Of a DNA stretch of 64,000 nt, positions 36,152 through 44,963 are shown in pieces. The DNA comes from Mucilaginibacter pankratovii (GTDB lineage Bacteria > Bacteroidota > Bacteroidia > Sphingobacteriales > Sphingobacteriaceae): positions 186,001 to 250,000 of the forward strand of contig NZ_JACWMY010000006.1 of assembly GCF_014773265.1 (NCBI RefSeq), given 5' to 3'. Made by a program: the position numbers and the translations under genes. Below the pieces are notes generated by a model that searched no databases, had not been told where the DNA came from, and worked only from the letters and a program-made list of their open reading frames with translations. Position 1 is the first letter of the stretch. Each line of letters begins with the position of its first letter.

Positions 36152-36492
36152 GCATTCCATTCCAAACCATCCAATGGGATAACATCCCCAAAGAGGAGCA
36201 CCCTGGTATTTCCGGTACCTCCTTTTGGCAGGTGCTGCAATTGCCTGGCTTGAGGATAAGGCTGGTAGAATACTCCGCCGGTTACCTTGCCGACCATTGG
36301 TGCCAGAAAGGCCACATCGTACATTGCCTCGAAGGTGAATTTGAAAGCGAGCTGGAAACGGGCGAGATATTTACCCTAACCGTAGGGATGAGTTATGTAG
36401 TTTCTGATGGTGCAAGTTCGCACCGGTCTATCTCAAAAAATGGGGTGAAGCTTTTGATAGTGGATGGGGATTTTTTAGCCCGGAACTCCTGA
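36148..36492 (+). CDS. Small cupin-fold protein (DHCW-motif type)
   Basis: 114 residues starting at GTG 36148, which overlaps the previous stop (GTGA). The cupin beta-barrel is seen as PGLRIRLVEYSAGYLADHWCQKGHIVHCLEGEF and GMSYVVSDGASSHRS. The His/Cys-containing ADHWCQKGHI segment corresponds to what I recall as the 'DHCW motif cupin' family. It probably binds a metal; function unknown. Between its stop and the LytTR gene (36493-36665) there is only AT-rich sequence with repeated TGTAAAC. Confidence 0.7.
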   Translation: MSIPFQTIQWDNIPKEEHPGISGTSFWQVLQLPGLRIRLVEYSAGYLADHWCQKGHIVHCLEGEFESELETGEIFTLTVGMSYVVSDGASSHRSISKNGVKLLIVDGDFLARNS

Positions 36493-36665
36493 TATTATTT
36501 AATTAAGCGGCACCCAATTTGGCTTTCAGTTACTTAAATATCGGCAAAAAGTGTAAACCCTTGTTTGTGTGTAAATAATTTATAATCAATTGTTTATGAA
36601 TTTTACTTTTGAAAGGTGTAAACTTTTGTAAACCCTGATTGCAGGCGTGCTTAAAATAAATGGTG

Positions 36666-37346
36666 CTACTTCACCGCCGCCAAATTCTGGTAATAAGAAC
36701 TCCCCACAGGTAGCACCGCGCCGTTTACCACCAACTGGTGCCGCTCTATTTTCTCTACCTTATTTACTGCAGCGATAAAGGATCGGTGGATGCGGATAAA
36801 CTGGTCGGCAGGGAGCAGGTTCTCCACTTCGGAGATCGTCATGCGGGAAAGCAATTGCTTATCTTTTAGTTCAAAATTCACGTAGTTGCCGGTGGCTTCC
36901 AGGTAGCAGATGTCATCAAACATTACCTTCACCTGCTCATACCCGGTTTTCAGGAACAGGTAATCCTTTTTATCTTCTCTGGTATTGCGGAAATTGTACA
37001 GCTCGTAAGCTTTATTACACGCTTTAGTGAACCGGGCCAATGAGAAGGGCTTCAATAGATAATCCACCGCATCCAGCTCAAAGCTGGTAACGGCGTGCTC
37101 GGTGTAGGCTGTGGTGAAAATTACCAGCGGTTTTTTGCTGAGGCAGGCGAGGAGGTCGATACCCGAGATATCGGGCATTTTAATATCGAGGAACAGCAGG
37201 TCTACGGGACTATGCTGCAGGTATTCCATGGCTTTAAAGGCATCGGTAAACTCGGCTTTCAGATCAACGAACGGAACCTTAGCCGCATGGGAGCGCACCA
37301 CTCCAAGGGCTAAAGGTTCGTCGTCTATGGCTACAGCGGTTATCAA
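36666..37346 (-). CDS. LytTR-family response regulator
   Basis: 226 residues. N-terminal receiver: DDEPLA (acidic pocket), phospho-Asp in LLFLDIKMPDISG (about D55), conserved Thr and Lys in FTTAYTEHAV and DYLLKPF. C-terminal LytTR DNA-binding domain from about 130 (FLKTGYEQVKVMFDDICYLEATGNYVNF ... RIHRSFIAAVNKVE). It starts 4 nt after the kinase stop, so it is an operon with it. Confidence 0.92.
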   Translation of the reverse strand: MITAVAIDDEPLALGVVRSHAAKVPFVDLKAEFTDAFKAMEYLQHSPVDLLFLDIKMPDISGIDLLACLSKKPLVIFTTAYTEHAVTSFELDAVDYLLKPFSLARFTKACNKAYELYNFRNTREDKKDYLFLKTGYEQVKVMFDDICYLEATGNYVNFELKDKQLLSRMTISEVENLLPADQFIRIHRSFIAAVNKVEKIERHQLVVNGAVLPVGSSYYQNLAAVK

Positions 37347-37350
37347 AATA

Positions 37351-38880
37351 TCAGGCCAGATTAATGGTTAAATGTATAAAAAATTCGCTTGCGTTTTCGC
37401 GGACGATGAGTTCGTGCTTGTTGTTGTAAAGCAATTTTAGCCGCTGCTTTACATTTACCAGCCCAATGCCGCTCTTGCCTTTTTCGGGGTCGTTATCGGG
37501 CCGGATGTGGATGCTGTTATGTACATCAAAGTACAGCGTATTCTCTTTGGTTTGCAGGGTTATTTTTATGTGCGATGGCTCGCGCAGGCTGATGCCGTGT
37601 TTAAAGGCATTCTCTATAAAAGGGATGAGCAGCATGGGCGCAATTTGCAGCCCCAGGATATGATCTTCTATCTGCACATCGATATTAATATCCGGCGAGG
37701 TTTGCGTACGCAGCTTTTGCAGGGCAATGTAGTTGTTCAGGTAATCTATTTCCCGGGTAAGCAGTATCTTTTCGTGCATGTTTTCCTGCAGCATAAAGCG
37801 CATCATATCGCCCAGGCGCTGGATGCCTTCGCCGGTGCGATCGGCGTTTTCCTGCAGGGCGGTGCCGTAAAGGGTGTTTAACGCATTGAACAAAAAGTGT
37901 GGGTTTATCTGCGAACGCAGAAAGTCGAGATTGGCGGCAGAGGTGCCCAGCGCGGTTTTCAGGTTCAGGATCTCGGCGGTGCCTGCCATGCGGCGTTTGT
38001 AGGTGATCCAGGAGAATGGCGCCACCACCAAAAGCTGGAAACATGCGCTAAAGCCTGCTATAATTGCTACAGCCTCGTGCCTGTGTAAAGCCGCTGCCGA
38101 AATAAACAGCACAGGGATGGAAACAGCTGTGGTTACCCAAACCACCTTTAGCCAATAAGTTAAAAAACGTTTTTTATTGGCAAGAGTGGTGGGTATAAGG
38201 CTACAGGTAGAAAGGCCATATACGCCTATTGCCACAGGTATCGTCACAAAAAACAGGGCGATCACATCAATATTGGCATCTATCAACAGTAATCCAAAGA
38301 TCAATAACATCCAAACCACTAATGCAATAATGCTATCACGGGTGAGTACCTTATATTCCGATTGGATCCGGTCGGTATTGTTGAGCAAATAATTGGCAGC
38401 ATGCTTTATCAGGCTGTAAAGCGTAAGCATCATGGTCACCCATATGGCATAAATAAGGTTTGTTTTAAAAATGATGTTATTTACATATTCCGGTGTGTGT
38501 TTGTAAAAAAGGTAGCCCTTTAACCAGGTATCGGTTATGCCGCAAAACAGCCATATGGCACCAAATAAGGCAACCGCCAATACGATCATCAGGGTGGTTT
38601 TGCGTTTTTCTATGAGCGAAGGGATGATGACAAAATTCCAGAGTAAGAATGAAAAGAAGTAAAGGGTGTACCGCGCCACCATCGGGAAGAAGAAATATTT
38701 GGAGTAGGAGTAATGCAGGTGATACTCATCAAACATATACCGGTACGGCGTCCATATTACGTTTACATTACTTTCGGCAACACGTGCCAACAGCAGCAAT
38801 AAAACAAAGCCGTAAATAAGGCTGGCTCCCCAGATTTCTATTTTTTTAAGGTCGACAGGTTTTTGGATAAGGGTGATCAT
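37351..38880 (-). CDS. LytS/YehU-type membrane histidine kinase
   Basis: 509 residues. The N-terminal ~290 residues hold about eight membrane helices, followed by the His_kinase (LytS) domain with QINPHFLFNALNTLYG (phospho-His in NPHFLFN) and an HATPase with IENAFKHGI and GIGLVNVKQRLKLLY. It senses an unknown envelope or lipid-linked signal. It is first in the operon with the LytTR regulator. The region 38881-39171 upstream is gene-free: small CCCTCT/AGAGGG hairpins (39012-39036) and a long T-run, nothing coding. Confidence 0.9.
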   Translation of the reverse strand: MITLIQKPVDLKKIEIWGASLIYGFVLLLLLARVAESNVNVIWTPYRYMFDEYHLHYSYSKYFFFPMVARYTLYFFSFLLWNFVIIPSLIEKRKTTLMIVLAVALFGAIWLFCGITDTWLKGYLFYKHTPEYVNNIIFKTNLIYAIWVTMMLTLYSLIKHAANYLLNNTDRIQSEYKVLTRDSIIALVVWMLLIFGLLLIDANIDVIALFFVTIPVAIGVYGLSTCSLIPTTLANKKRFLTYWLKVVWVTTAVSIPVLFISAAALHRHEAVAIIAGFSACFQLLVVAPFSWITYKRRMAGTAEILNLKTALGTSAANLDFLRSQINPHFLFNALNTLYGTALQENADRTGEGIQRLGDMMRFMLQENMHEKILLTREIDYLNNYIALQKLRTQTSPDINIDVQIEDHILGLQIAPMLLIPFIENAFKHGISLREPSHIKITLQTKENTLYFDVHNSIHIRPDNDPEKGKSGIGLVNVKQRLKLLYNNKHELIVRENASEFFIHLTINLA

Positions 38881-39011
38881 GGTGATTTAAATTATGCCGC
38901 AAGATAACCCCGGTAATTATACCGCTAAAACAAATGGGACGAAATAGGAATGTGGTGGGACGAATGAGCTTTGCGGGTTGAATGTCGCGTCGCGAGTTGA
39001 CTAACCCCCTG

Positions 39012-39048
39012 CCCCTCTCTCCTTCGGAAAGAGGGGAGTTTTTTTCTT
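39012..39048 (+). repeat. CCCTCTCTCC-TTC-GGAAAGAGGGG hairpin with T-run
   Basis: CCCCTCT (39012-39018) pairs with AGAGGGG (39030-39036), with an inner TCC-TTC-GGA, followed by a T-rich run. It is a terminator-like small palindrome, but no + strand gene lies upstream; a related CCCTCTCC hairpin follows secA. Confidence 0.5.
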
Positions 39049-39171
39049 TTTTCTTCACCCTCCTTGCGAAGCAGAGAGGGTGGAACAGCGCAGCGCATTC
39101 CGGGTGAGTCGACTCGCCAAGCGGACATGTCACGGGTATTGCAGCGAATATGCAAATCAAAAGCACCTTCG

Positions 39172-40050
39172 CTAACCAGCGGAGGCGGCTGGCGCTTCCA
39201 GTATTCCCAGCAGCTCATTCAACTCATCCACTTTCTCGGATGCACCGGCGTGTTCGTAGGCGCTGATGAGGTTGCGCAATACGCGTTTAATGATATCGGC
39301 ATTGGAACAGGGCTCGTAAAACTGCTTATCGAATTTAAGGTTCAGCTGCTTTAAAAACATATCCACATCGCGCCTGCCGAATATAAAGCCTTTGTTAAAA
39401 GCGTTGATGTAAAACAGGATGCCGCCTTCAAATTCGGTTTCCTGGCTCTCGTCCATATAGGCCAAAATAAAGTGCTGCGGCAGGTTTACGCCGTAAACCG
39501 GGATATCCAGTTTTTGGGCAATGATAGAATAGATGATCGCCAGCGAGATCTGGTTGCCTTTCTTGCTTTCCAACACCTGGCTGATGTAGCTGTTCTGTGG
39601 GTCGCGGTGGTTGGTGGTATTGCCGCTAAAGCCATGGATGGCGTAAAACACATGGTTCATCAGCTTTATCTGTTCCACCGGGCTGGCCTCGTTCATCATC
39701 TGCAGCCACATATCGCGTTTAATAGCCTCTACCTGGTTAATCACTTTCTGCTCGTCCAGGTCGGGGTATTGGTAGCGGTTGATGATGAGGATGCCCTGCA
39801 AAAGATCGAACGCGCCGCCATGGAACCATAATTGCAGGTCGTTTTTTACGGTGCCGAACTGGATCTCGTGCACCAGGTTAGCTATCCGCTCCTGTTGGAT
39901 GGCGTCAAAAGCCTGCTCGAAGGCGCTTTCCAAATATTCAATAACTTCGGTACCGTAAGAGCGTAATTTTTCATGCACATGCTCGTAGATCTCCATGTCC
40001 GGGTCGTCCAGCAGTCTGATGAGGGAATTTACTTCTGTAGGATTTATCAT
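39172..40050 (-). CDS. SirB1-like transglutaminase-fold protein
   Basis: 292 residues of the Transglut_core2/SirB1 family: NTTNHRDPQNSYISQVLESKKGNQISLAIIYSIIAQKLDIPVYGVNLPQHFILAY. The catalytic Cys of true transglutaminases is not in the expected place (KKGNQISLAI), which is normal for SirB1. A TPR-like C-terminus follows. Divergent from the O-methyltransferase gene with 54 bp between. Function unknown. Confidence 0.8.
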   Translation of the reverse strand: MINPTEVNSLIRLLDDPDMEIYEHVHEKLRSYGTEVIEYLESAFEQAFDAIQQERIANLVHEIQFGTVKNDLQLWFHGGAFDLLQGILIINRYQYPDLDEQKVINQVEAIKRDMWLQMMNEASPVEQIKLMNHVFYAIHGFSGNTTNHRDPQNSYISQVLESKKGNQISLAIIYSIIAQKLDIPVYGVNLPQHFILAYMDESQETEFEGGILFYINAFNKGFIFGRRDVDMFLKQLNLKFDKQFYEPCSNADIIKRVLRNLISAYEHAGASEKVDELNELLGILEAPAASAG

Positions 40051-40104
40051 ATCACTATCCGCTAAAATACTAAAGTTTGTATACTTTTACACCAATTTAA
40101 ACCA

Positions 40105-40890
40105 ATGTCTAATCTAACGTTCACTAAAGATTTCTTGTTTCACAGGCTTACGTCAAAAAACCGTCATGGTTTGCACTCGCCGTTTGTTTACAAACTGGTT
40201 GACGAAGTTATTTACGACCGCAAGCACAAACCCGCCTACGATAAAATAGAGAAGGAGCGCGATAACCTCCTGATTGATGACCGAGTGATCACCGTTACCG
40301 ACCTTGGTGCCGGCTCCCGGGTGAACAAGAGCAACCAGAAAAAGATAAGCGATATCACCATCAATGCGCTAAAACCGCCAAAGCTGGCGCAGTTGCTTTA
40401 TCGCCTCGCGGCCTTTGCCAAACCCAGGAATATTGTTGAATTAGGCACCTGCCTGGGCATTACCACCCTATACCTGCACGAGGCCGCCCCTGATGCAAAA
40501 GTGTATACATTGGAGGGTTGCCCCGAAACGGCTAAGGTAGCCACAGAAGTATTTAACAGCGCCGGCCTGCAGGATGTGAACCTGGTAACCGGCAATTTCG
40601 ACGATACCCTTGCGGGCGTGTTAGGCAAACACGAAAAGCTGGATTTTGTGTACATAGACGGGAACCATCAGCGCGTGGCAACCCTAAATTACTTTGAACA
40701 ATGCCTGCCCAAAGTGCACGAAGGCACCATGCTGATATTTGATGATATCTACTGGAGCGAAGGCATGAAACAAGCCTGGGCACAAATAAAAGCCAACCCG
40801 CAGGTAACCGTAACGGTAGATTTGTTTTGGATAGGGCTTGTGTTTTTTAAGACTGGTAGGGTGAAGGAAGATTTTAAGATAAGATTTTAG
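40105..40890 (+). CDS. Class I SAM-dependent O-methyltransferase
   Basis: 261 residues. SAM motif I is IVELGTCLGITTLYL (about 111-125), followed by VYTLEGCPETAKVA and the acidic motif DFVYIDGNHQRVATLNYFEQCL, as in Methyltransf_24/O-methyltransferase 3 proteins. The N-terminal 40 residues (FHRLTSKNRHGLHSPFVYKLV) are typical of a Bacteroidota subfamily. Substrate unknown. Confidence 0.85.
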   Translation: MSNLTFTKDFLFHRLTSKNRHGLHSPFVYKLVDEVIYDRKHKPAYDKIEKERDNLLIDDRVITVTDLGAGSRVNKSNQKKISDITINALKPPKLAQLLYRLAAFAKPRNIVELGTCLGITTLYLHEAAPDAKVYTLEGCPETAKVATEVFNSAGLQDVNLVTGNFDDTLAGVLGKHEKLDFVYIDGNHQRVATLNYFEQCLPKVHEGTMLIFDDIYWSEGMKQAWAQIKANPQVTVTVDLFWIGLVFFKTGRVKEDFKIRF

Positions 40891-40893
40891 GTA

Positions 40894-40963
40894 GATCATA
40901 GTTCATGGATGATGGTTCATAGCCGAAGAGGAAGCTACTATGAACCATGAACTATCATCCATC
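40894..40963. repeat. Word-type inverted repeat (ATGGTTCATAG)
   Basis: The left arm, about 40894-40922, and the right arm, about 40937-40963, are imperfect complements made of ATGGTTCATAG/CTATGAACCAT words. They sit between converging genes and are likely to act as a hairpin. Confidence 0.7.
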
Positions 40964-40969
40964 AACTAA

Positions 40970-42109
40970 CTAAAACGCCTCTCCCAACCCAATATATACC
41001 CCACTCAACCTTTTCTCATTAGCCCGTTTTTCCCCAACACCATAATCCACACGGATACTCAGGCCCTTCTCCGTATCGAAGAAATAACGGAGCCCGCCGC
41101 CGTAGTTGGGTTTTAGTTCATCAAAGCTGAAGGTGCTGTTCCAAACCTGGCCGGTTCCAACAAAACCTACGATGCCAATGCGGTCACTAAGGCGGTAGCG
41201 CAGTTCGGTTTGGGCGGCAATAAGGTTGCGGTCGCGGAAACGGCCATTGTAGTAGCCGCGCATCATCTCGTCGCTCCCTAAAGCCGGCATCAAATAAAAT
41301 GGCGACTGGCTACCCGTAAGGCTTTGTTCCTGCGCGTTAAAACCCAAAACAAAACGCTTGCTTAGCGAGAAAAACTGCGCGTACTCGATATTTAACAGCC
41401 CGCCACTGTAACCGCTGTTGCTGCCAATGCCCTTCATCAGGTCGAGGTAGCTGGTGATCACCGCGCCTTTGGTGGTATAGGTATTGTTGTTGCGGCTGTC
41501 GAATATCAGGGTTGGCCCTGCGTAAATGGTTGTTCCGCCGTGGCGGTCTTCAATAGTTGGGTCGGTTTCAAATACGCCTGTTTTGTCTGCATCGGTAAAG
41601 CGATAATCAAAGCCGCCTGCTACCAGGCCGATGTACAGGTTTTGGGAGATCTTTTTCTCGCCGGTCATGGCCAGTTTAAATCGTTTCAGGCCCAGGCGGT
41701 CGGCATTGCTTTTTAGCGTATTGTTACCTGTGCCATAAAAATCGAAGGGGAAATTGATGTAAGAGACGGCCGCGATGTAGTGGTATTTGTTTTGCGGTGT
41801 CCAGTAATTGGTGCTCAGGCTAAAGCGGCTTTGCCCTTTTGTGGTAATGGTAGCGTAAGCAAATATGTTTGATACCCGGGTATTGCCTCGGCTGGTGGTA
41901 TCGGTATAAAAAGAAAGCAGGCCGGCTCCGCCGAGCTCCAGGCCGGTTTCGGGTGCCGTGCTTAATACAGGCAGAATCACAAAACTGCTTTTTTTGGTGG
42001 TATCTTTATCAAAATACATCTTGCGGATAAATTTTGGCAGGAAGCTGTTTTGCGCGAACACGGGCTGTAAAAACGCTGTCAGGAGCAGTATAGGGATAAG
42101 TTTTTTCAT
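40970..42109 (-). CDS. Outer-membrane beta-barrel of the BamA/TamA surface-antigen type
   Basis: 379 residues with a signal peptide (MKKLIPILLLTAFLQPVFAQ), then only barrel-like sequence (no POTRA repeats): PVLSTAPETGLELGGAGLLSFY, GLVAGGFDYRF, and a terminal strand ending in aromatic Phe (SGVYIGLGEAF), as needed for outer-membrane insertion. It resembles the C-terminal half of D15/BamA proteins. The role is unknown; it may be a structural porin or a TamA-like remnant. Confidence 0.8.
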   Translation of the reverse strand: MKKLIPILLLTAFLQPVFAQNSFLPKFIRKMYFDKDTTKKSSFVILPVLSTAPETGLELGGAGLLSFYTDTTSRGNTRVSNIFAYATITTKGQSRFSLSTNYWTPQNKYHYIAAVSYINFPFDFYGTGNNTLKSNADRLGLKRFKLAMTGEKKISQNLYIGLVAGGFDYRFTDADKTGVFETDPTIEDRHGGTTIYAGPTLIFDSRNNNTYTTKGAVITSYLDLMKGIGSNSGYSGGLLNIEYAQFFSLSKRFVLGFNAQEQSLTGSQSPFYLMPALGSDEMMRGYYNGRFRDRNLIAAQTELRYRLSDRIGIVGFVGTGQVWNSTFSFDELKPNYGGGLRYFFDTEKGLSIRVDYGVGEKRANEKRLSGVYIGLGEAF

Positions 42110-42417
42110 AAGGTAATTTGATGCTAAAGGTCGGGCAAATGGCTTTTAGGATTTTACAAATGCCTTTTCATAGCAACGGATATAAATGTTTAAACATTGT
42201 TCGGGCTTATTCGGGCTGTTCGCGCAATGCACCGAACGCGAACATACCCCGAAACACAGATCAATTTGCTAAAATACATCTTGCCGGCGCTGCTATTTAA
42301 AACGCCTTTTCCCTGTGCTAAAGGTAAAGTTTAAGCATTTGTTTTACCCAATTTTCAATTTAAAATTCTGTTAACCTCAAAATACCTACTTTTGCGAAAT
42401 AATCAGCATAAATAAAT
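42110..42417. other. Gene-free spacer upstream of the DHS-like gene
   Basis: 308 bp between divergent genes. TACTTTTG at 42387-42394 is a promoter -7 for the gene at 42418. A 60-codon ATG frame (42118-42300) has no family likeness and is not accepted as a gene. Confidence 0.5.
42387..42394 (+). promoter_or_regulatory. -7 element of the DHS-like gene
   Basis: TACTTTTG fits TAnnTTTG, 23 nt before the ATG at 42418. Confidence 0.5.
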
Positions 42418-43398
42418 ATGAGCACAGAAAGAGGCCCTATATCACAATTTATCGAAAGAAATTACCTGCACTTTAATGCAGCAGCGTTAATGGATGCAGC
42501 TAAAGGCTACGAAACCCACCTTACCGAAGGCGGCAAAATGATGGTTACCCTTGGTGGTGCCATGAGTACTGCCGAGCTTGGTATTTCGCTGGCCGAGATG
42601 ATCCGCCAGGGCAAAATAGACATTATCAGCTGTACAGGCGCCAACCTGGAAGAGGATATCATGAACCTGGTAGCGCACTCGCACTACAAGCGCGTACCCA
42701 ACTACCGCGACCTGAGCCCGCAGGATGAGTGGGATCTGTTAGAGAACCATTACAACCGCGTAACCGATACCTGTATCCCCGAAGAAGAAGCGTTCCGCCG
42801 GTTACAGAAGCATATCTACAAGATATGGAAGGATGCAGATACCGCAGGCGAGCGTTATTTTCCGCATGAGTTTATGTACAAGATCTTGCTGAGCGGCGAG
42901 TTGGAGCAATACTACGAGATAGACCCTAAAAACTCCTGGATGCTGGCCGCTGCCGAAGCAAACCTGCATATCGTAGTACCGGGATGGGAAGATTCTACCA
43001 TGGGTAATATCTTTGCATCTTACGTTATAAAAGGCGAAGTAAAGGCCACTACCATGAAAAGCGGTATCGAATACATGGCCTGGCTTGCCGGCTGGTACCC
43101 CGAAAACTCGACCGGAAAAGGTATTGGCTTTTTCCAGATAGGTGGCGGTATCGCGGGCGATTTCCCGATATGTGTAGTGCCGATGCTTTACCAGGATATG
43201 GAAATGCCCGAAATTCCGTTTTGGAGTTATTTCTGCCAGATCTCTGATTCTACAACCTCATATGGCTCATACTCAGGCGCTGTACCAAACGAAAAAATAA
43301 CATGGGGCAAGCTGGATATCAATACTCCAAAATTCATTGTAGAATCTGATGCAACCATTGTTGCACCACTTATTTTTGCCTGGATATTAAAACAATAA
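42418..43398 (+). CDS. Deoxyhypusine-synthase-like enzyme (probable homospermidine synthase)
   Basis: 326 residues of the deoxyhypusine synthase family: GAMSTAELGISLAEMIRQGKIDIISCTGANLEED, NLHIVVPGWEDSTMG, and the essential Lys region EKITWGKLDINT. Bacteria lack eIF5A, so this family is thought to use NAD and spermidine to make polyamines such as homospermidine (established for some bacterial members, inferred here). It has its own promoter (42387-42394) and terminator. Confidence 0.85.
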   Translation: MSTERGPISQFIERNYLHFNAAALMDAAKGYETHLTEGGKMMVTLGGAMSTAELGISLAEMIRQGKIDIISCTGANLEEDIMNLVAHSHYKRVPNYRDLSPQDEWDLLENHYNRVTDTCIPEEEAFRRLQKHIYKIWKDADTAGERYFPHEFMYKILLSGELEQYYEIDPKNSWMLAAAEANLHIVVPGWEDSTMGNIFASYVIKGEVKATTMKSGIEYMAWLAGWYPENSTGKGIGFFQIGGGIAGDFPICVVPMLYQDMEMPEIPFWSYFCQISDSTTSYGSYSGAVPNEKITWGKLDINTPKFIVESDATIVAPLIFAWILKQ

Positions 43399-43454
43399 CG
43401 AATTTTTGAAATATTTCAAAAAAAGTTTGTTTTTTAAATATCGTTCCAAATCTC

Positions 43455-43491
43455 AAAAAAGGCCCTTTTCAGCTATTTAAAGGCCTTTTTT
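43455..43491 (+). terminator. Intrinsic terminator of the DHS-like gene
   Basis: AAAAAGGCC ... GGCCTTTTT stem (43456-43463 with 43482-43490), extended by A/T pairs and a T-run. Confidence 0.85.
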
Positions 43492-43534
43492 AATTTGTTT
43501 AGAACGATTATAAATTAGATATTACTGTCATTAA

Positions 43535-43568
43535 TTTGTCAGTCATACTGTAATAAATTTTACTTTTG
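43535..43568 (+). promoter_or_regulatory. act-cox operon promoter
   Basis: TTTG at 43535-43538 and TACTTTTG at 43561-43568, with a 22-nt gap instead of the usual ~19. The predicted leader is about 75 nt to the actA ATG. This is the only promoter-like site I see before the whole respiratory cluster. Confidence 0.5.
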
Positions 43569-43650
43569 TGGCTGAAAAAGCGGGTAAAACATACTTCTTT
43601 ACGTCAGTTTATCACATTAACTACATAATTATTTAGCATAAATACACTTT

Positions 43651-44922
43651 ATGAGAAATATCTCATTGATTCTTAAACAGTTCTCTAAGTCGGTTTTGCT
43701 GGTAGCAGGCATGGCGCTATGCGGGCTTACTGCAAATGCACAAGCCGATCCAGCTAAGGGGGAAGCCATCTTTAAAGCCAAATGTACAGCATGTCATAAA
43801 ATAGACGTGCGCATGACCGGCCCTGCTTTGGGTCCGCAGCTTACACAGGAAACAGATGATGCTTACCTAACCAAGTGGATCCAGAACAACCAGGCATTAA
43901 TTGCTGCAAAAAACCAAAAAGCACTCAAAATTTATAACGAGTACAACCAGGCAGGCATGACGGTTTTTACCGAATTGACCGACGCTGACGTTGCCAACGT
44001 TATTGCTTATGTGCGCGATGACTGGAAAAAAGTTCAGGCTGATAAAGCAAAAGCACCTGCCGGTGGTGAAGCCGCTACTGCCGATGCAGGCCCAAGCAAC
44101 CTGGTTATCTTTGGTTTAATAGGCGTTATCCTTATCGCCTTTATTGTAATACTTGTTTTAAACAAGGTTATAGCAACGCTGGAGCGTTTGTTGTTAAGCA
44201 ACAAAGGTTTACTGGTTGAAGAAGAAGAAACCGAAGAAGCAGTAAAAGGCGATAAATTTGCTGTTGTTAAAAAAGCGCTGAAGAATAAAAAATTGGTATT
44301 CTTTATCATCGTGTGCGGCACGGTAGCAATGGGCAGCTGGAGCTGGGTTACCATGTGGAACACCAACGTTCATCAGGGATACCAGCCGGTACAGCCAATT
44401 AAATATTCGCACAAGCTGCACGCCGGCACCATGAAGTTGGAGTGCCAGTACTGCCACACCGGCGCGTTCAAATCTAAAAACGCTTCTATTCCATCGTTAA
44501 ACGTTTGTATGAATTGCCACAAGGCCGTTAAAACCGAATCTCCGGAGATCCACAAAATTTACGATGCTTTGGGTTACGATCCTGCAACGGCGAAATACGA
44601 TACTACAAAAGCACATCCTATACAGTGGGTGCGTATCCACAACCTGCCAGACCTGGCATACTTTAACCACTCGCAGCACACCGTTGTAGGTGCCATCAAA
44701 TGCCAGAAATGCCATGGCGAGGTACAGGAAATGCAGGAAGTATACCAATACTCGCCGCTTACCATGAAATGGTGTATACAGTGCCACAAACGTACCAACG
44801 TTAACTACAAAGGAAACGGTTACTACGATAAGATACTTGCCCTGCACGATGCTATCAAAAAAGGCAAAAAACCTACGGTTGATGTATTGGGTGGTATTGA
44901 GTGCGCCAAGTGCCATTATTAA
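43651..44922 (+). CDS. actA: Alternative complex III subunit ActA with fused cytochrome c domain
   Basis: 423 residues. A signal/anchor segment is followed by a monoheme cytochrome c domain (CTACHK, with Met in the GMTVFTEL region), a linker, a membrane helix (NLVIFGLIGVILIAFIVILVL), another (VFFIIVCGTVAMGSW), then a pentaheme domain: CQYCH, CMNCH, CQKCH, CIQCH and CAKCHY. Six heme sites in all. It corresponds to the ActA subunit of quinol:electron-acceptor oxidoreductase (ACIII) with an extra N-terminal c-domain, as in other Bacteroidota. First gene of the cluster; actB starts 41 nt later. Confidence 0.92.
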   Translation: MRNISLILKQFSKSVLLVAGMALCGLTANAQADPAKGEAIFKAKCTACHKIDVRMTGPALGPQLTQETDDAYLTKWIQNNQALIAAKNQKALKIYNEYNQAGMTVFTELTDADVANVIAYVRDDWKKVQADKAKAPAGGEAATADAGPSNLVIFGLIGVILIAFIVILVLNKVIATLERLLLSNKGLLVEEEETEEAVKGDKFAVVKKALKNKKLVFFIIVCGTVAMGSWSWVTMWNTNVHQGYQPVQPIKYSHKLHAGTMKLECQYCHTGAFKSKNASIPSLNVCMNCHKAVKTESPEIHKIYDALGYDPATAKYDTTKAHPIQWVRIHNLPDLAYFNHSQHTVVGAIKCQKCHGEVQEMQEVYQYSPLTMKWCIQCHKRTNVNYKGNGYYDKILALHDAIKKGKKPTVDVLGGIECAKCHY

Positions 44923-44963
44923 TAAACAGAACAGAACTTAGCATTACAGTTTATATAACTTAA

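Noticed and set aside
36604..36665. Promoter-like TACTTTTG with repeated TGTAAAC between convergent genes
   Set aside because: There is no -33 element at the right distance and no gene behind it; an antisense RNA to the LytTR gene is possible but unsupported.
42118..42300. 60-codon ATG frame upstream of the DHS-like gene
   Set aside because: No family likeness, no promoter, and it lies in the divergent promoter region.
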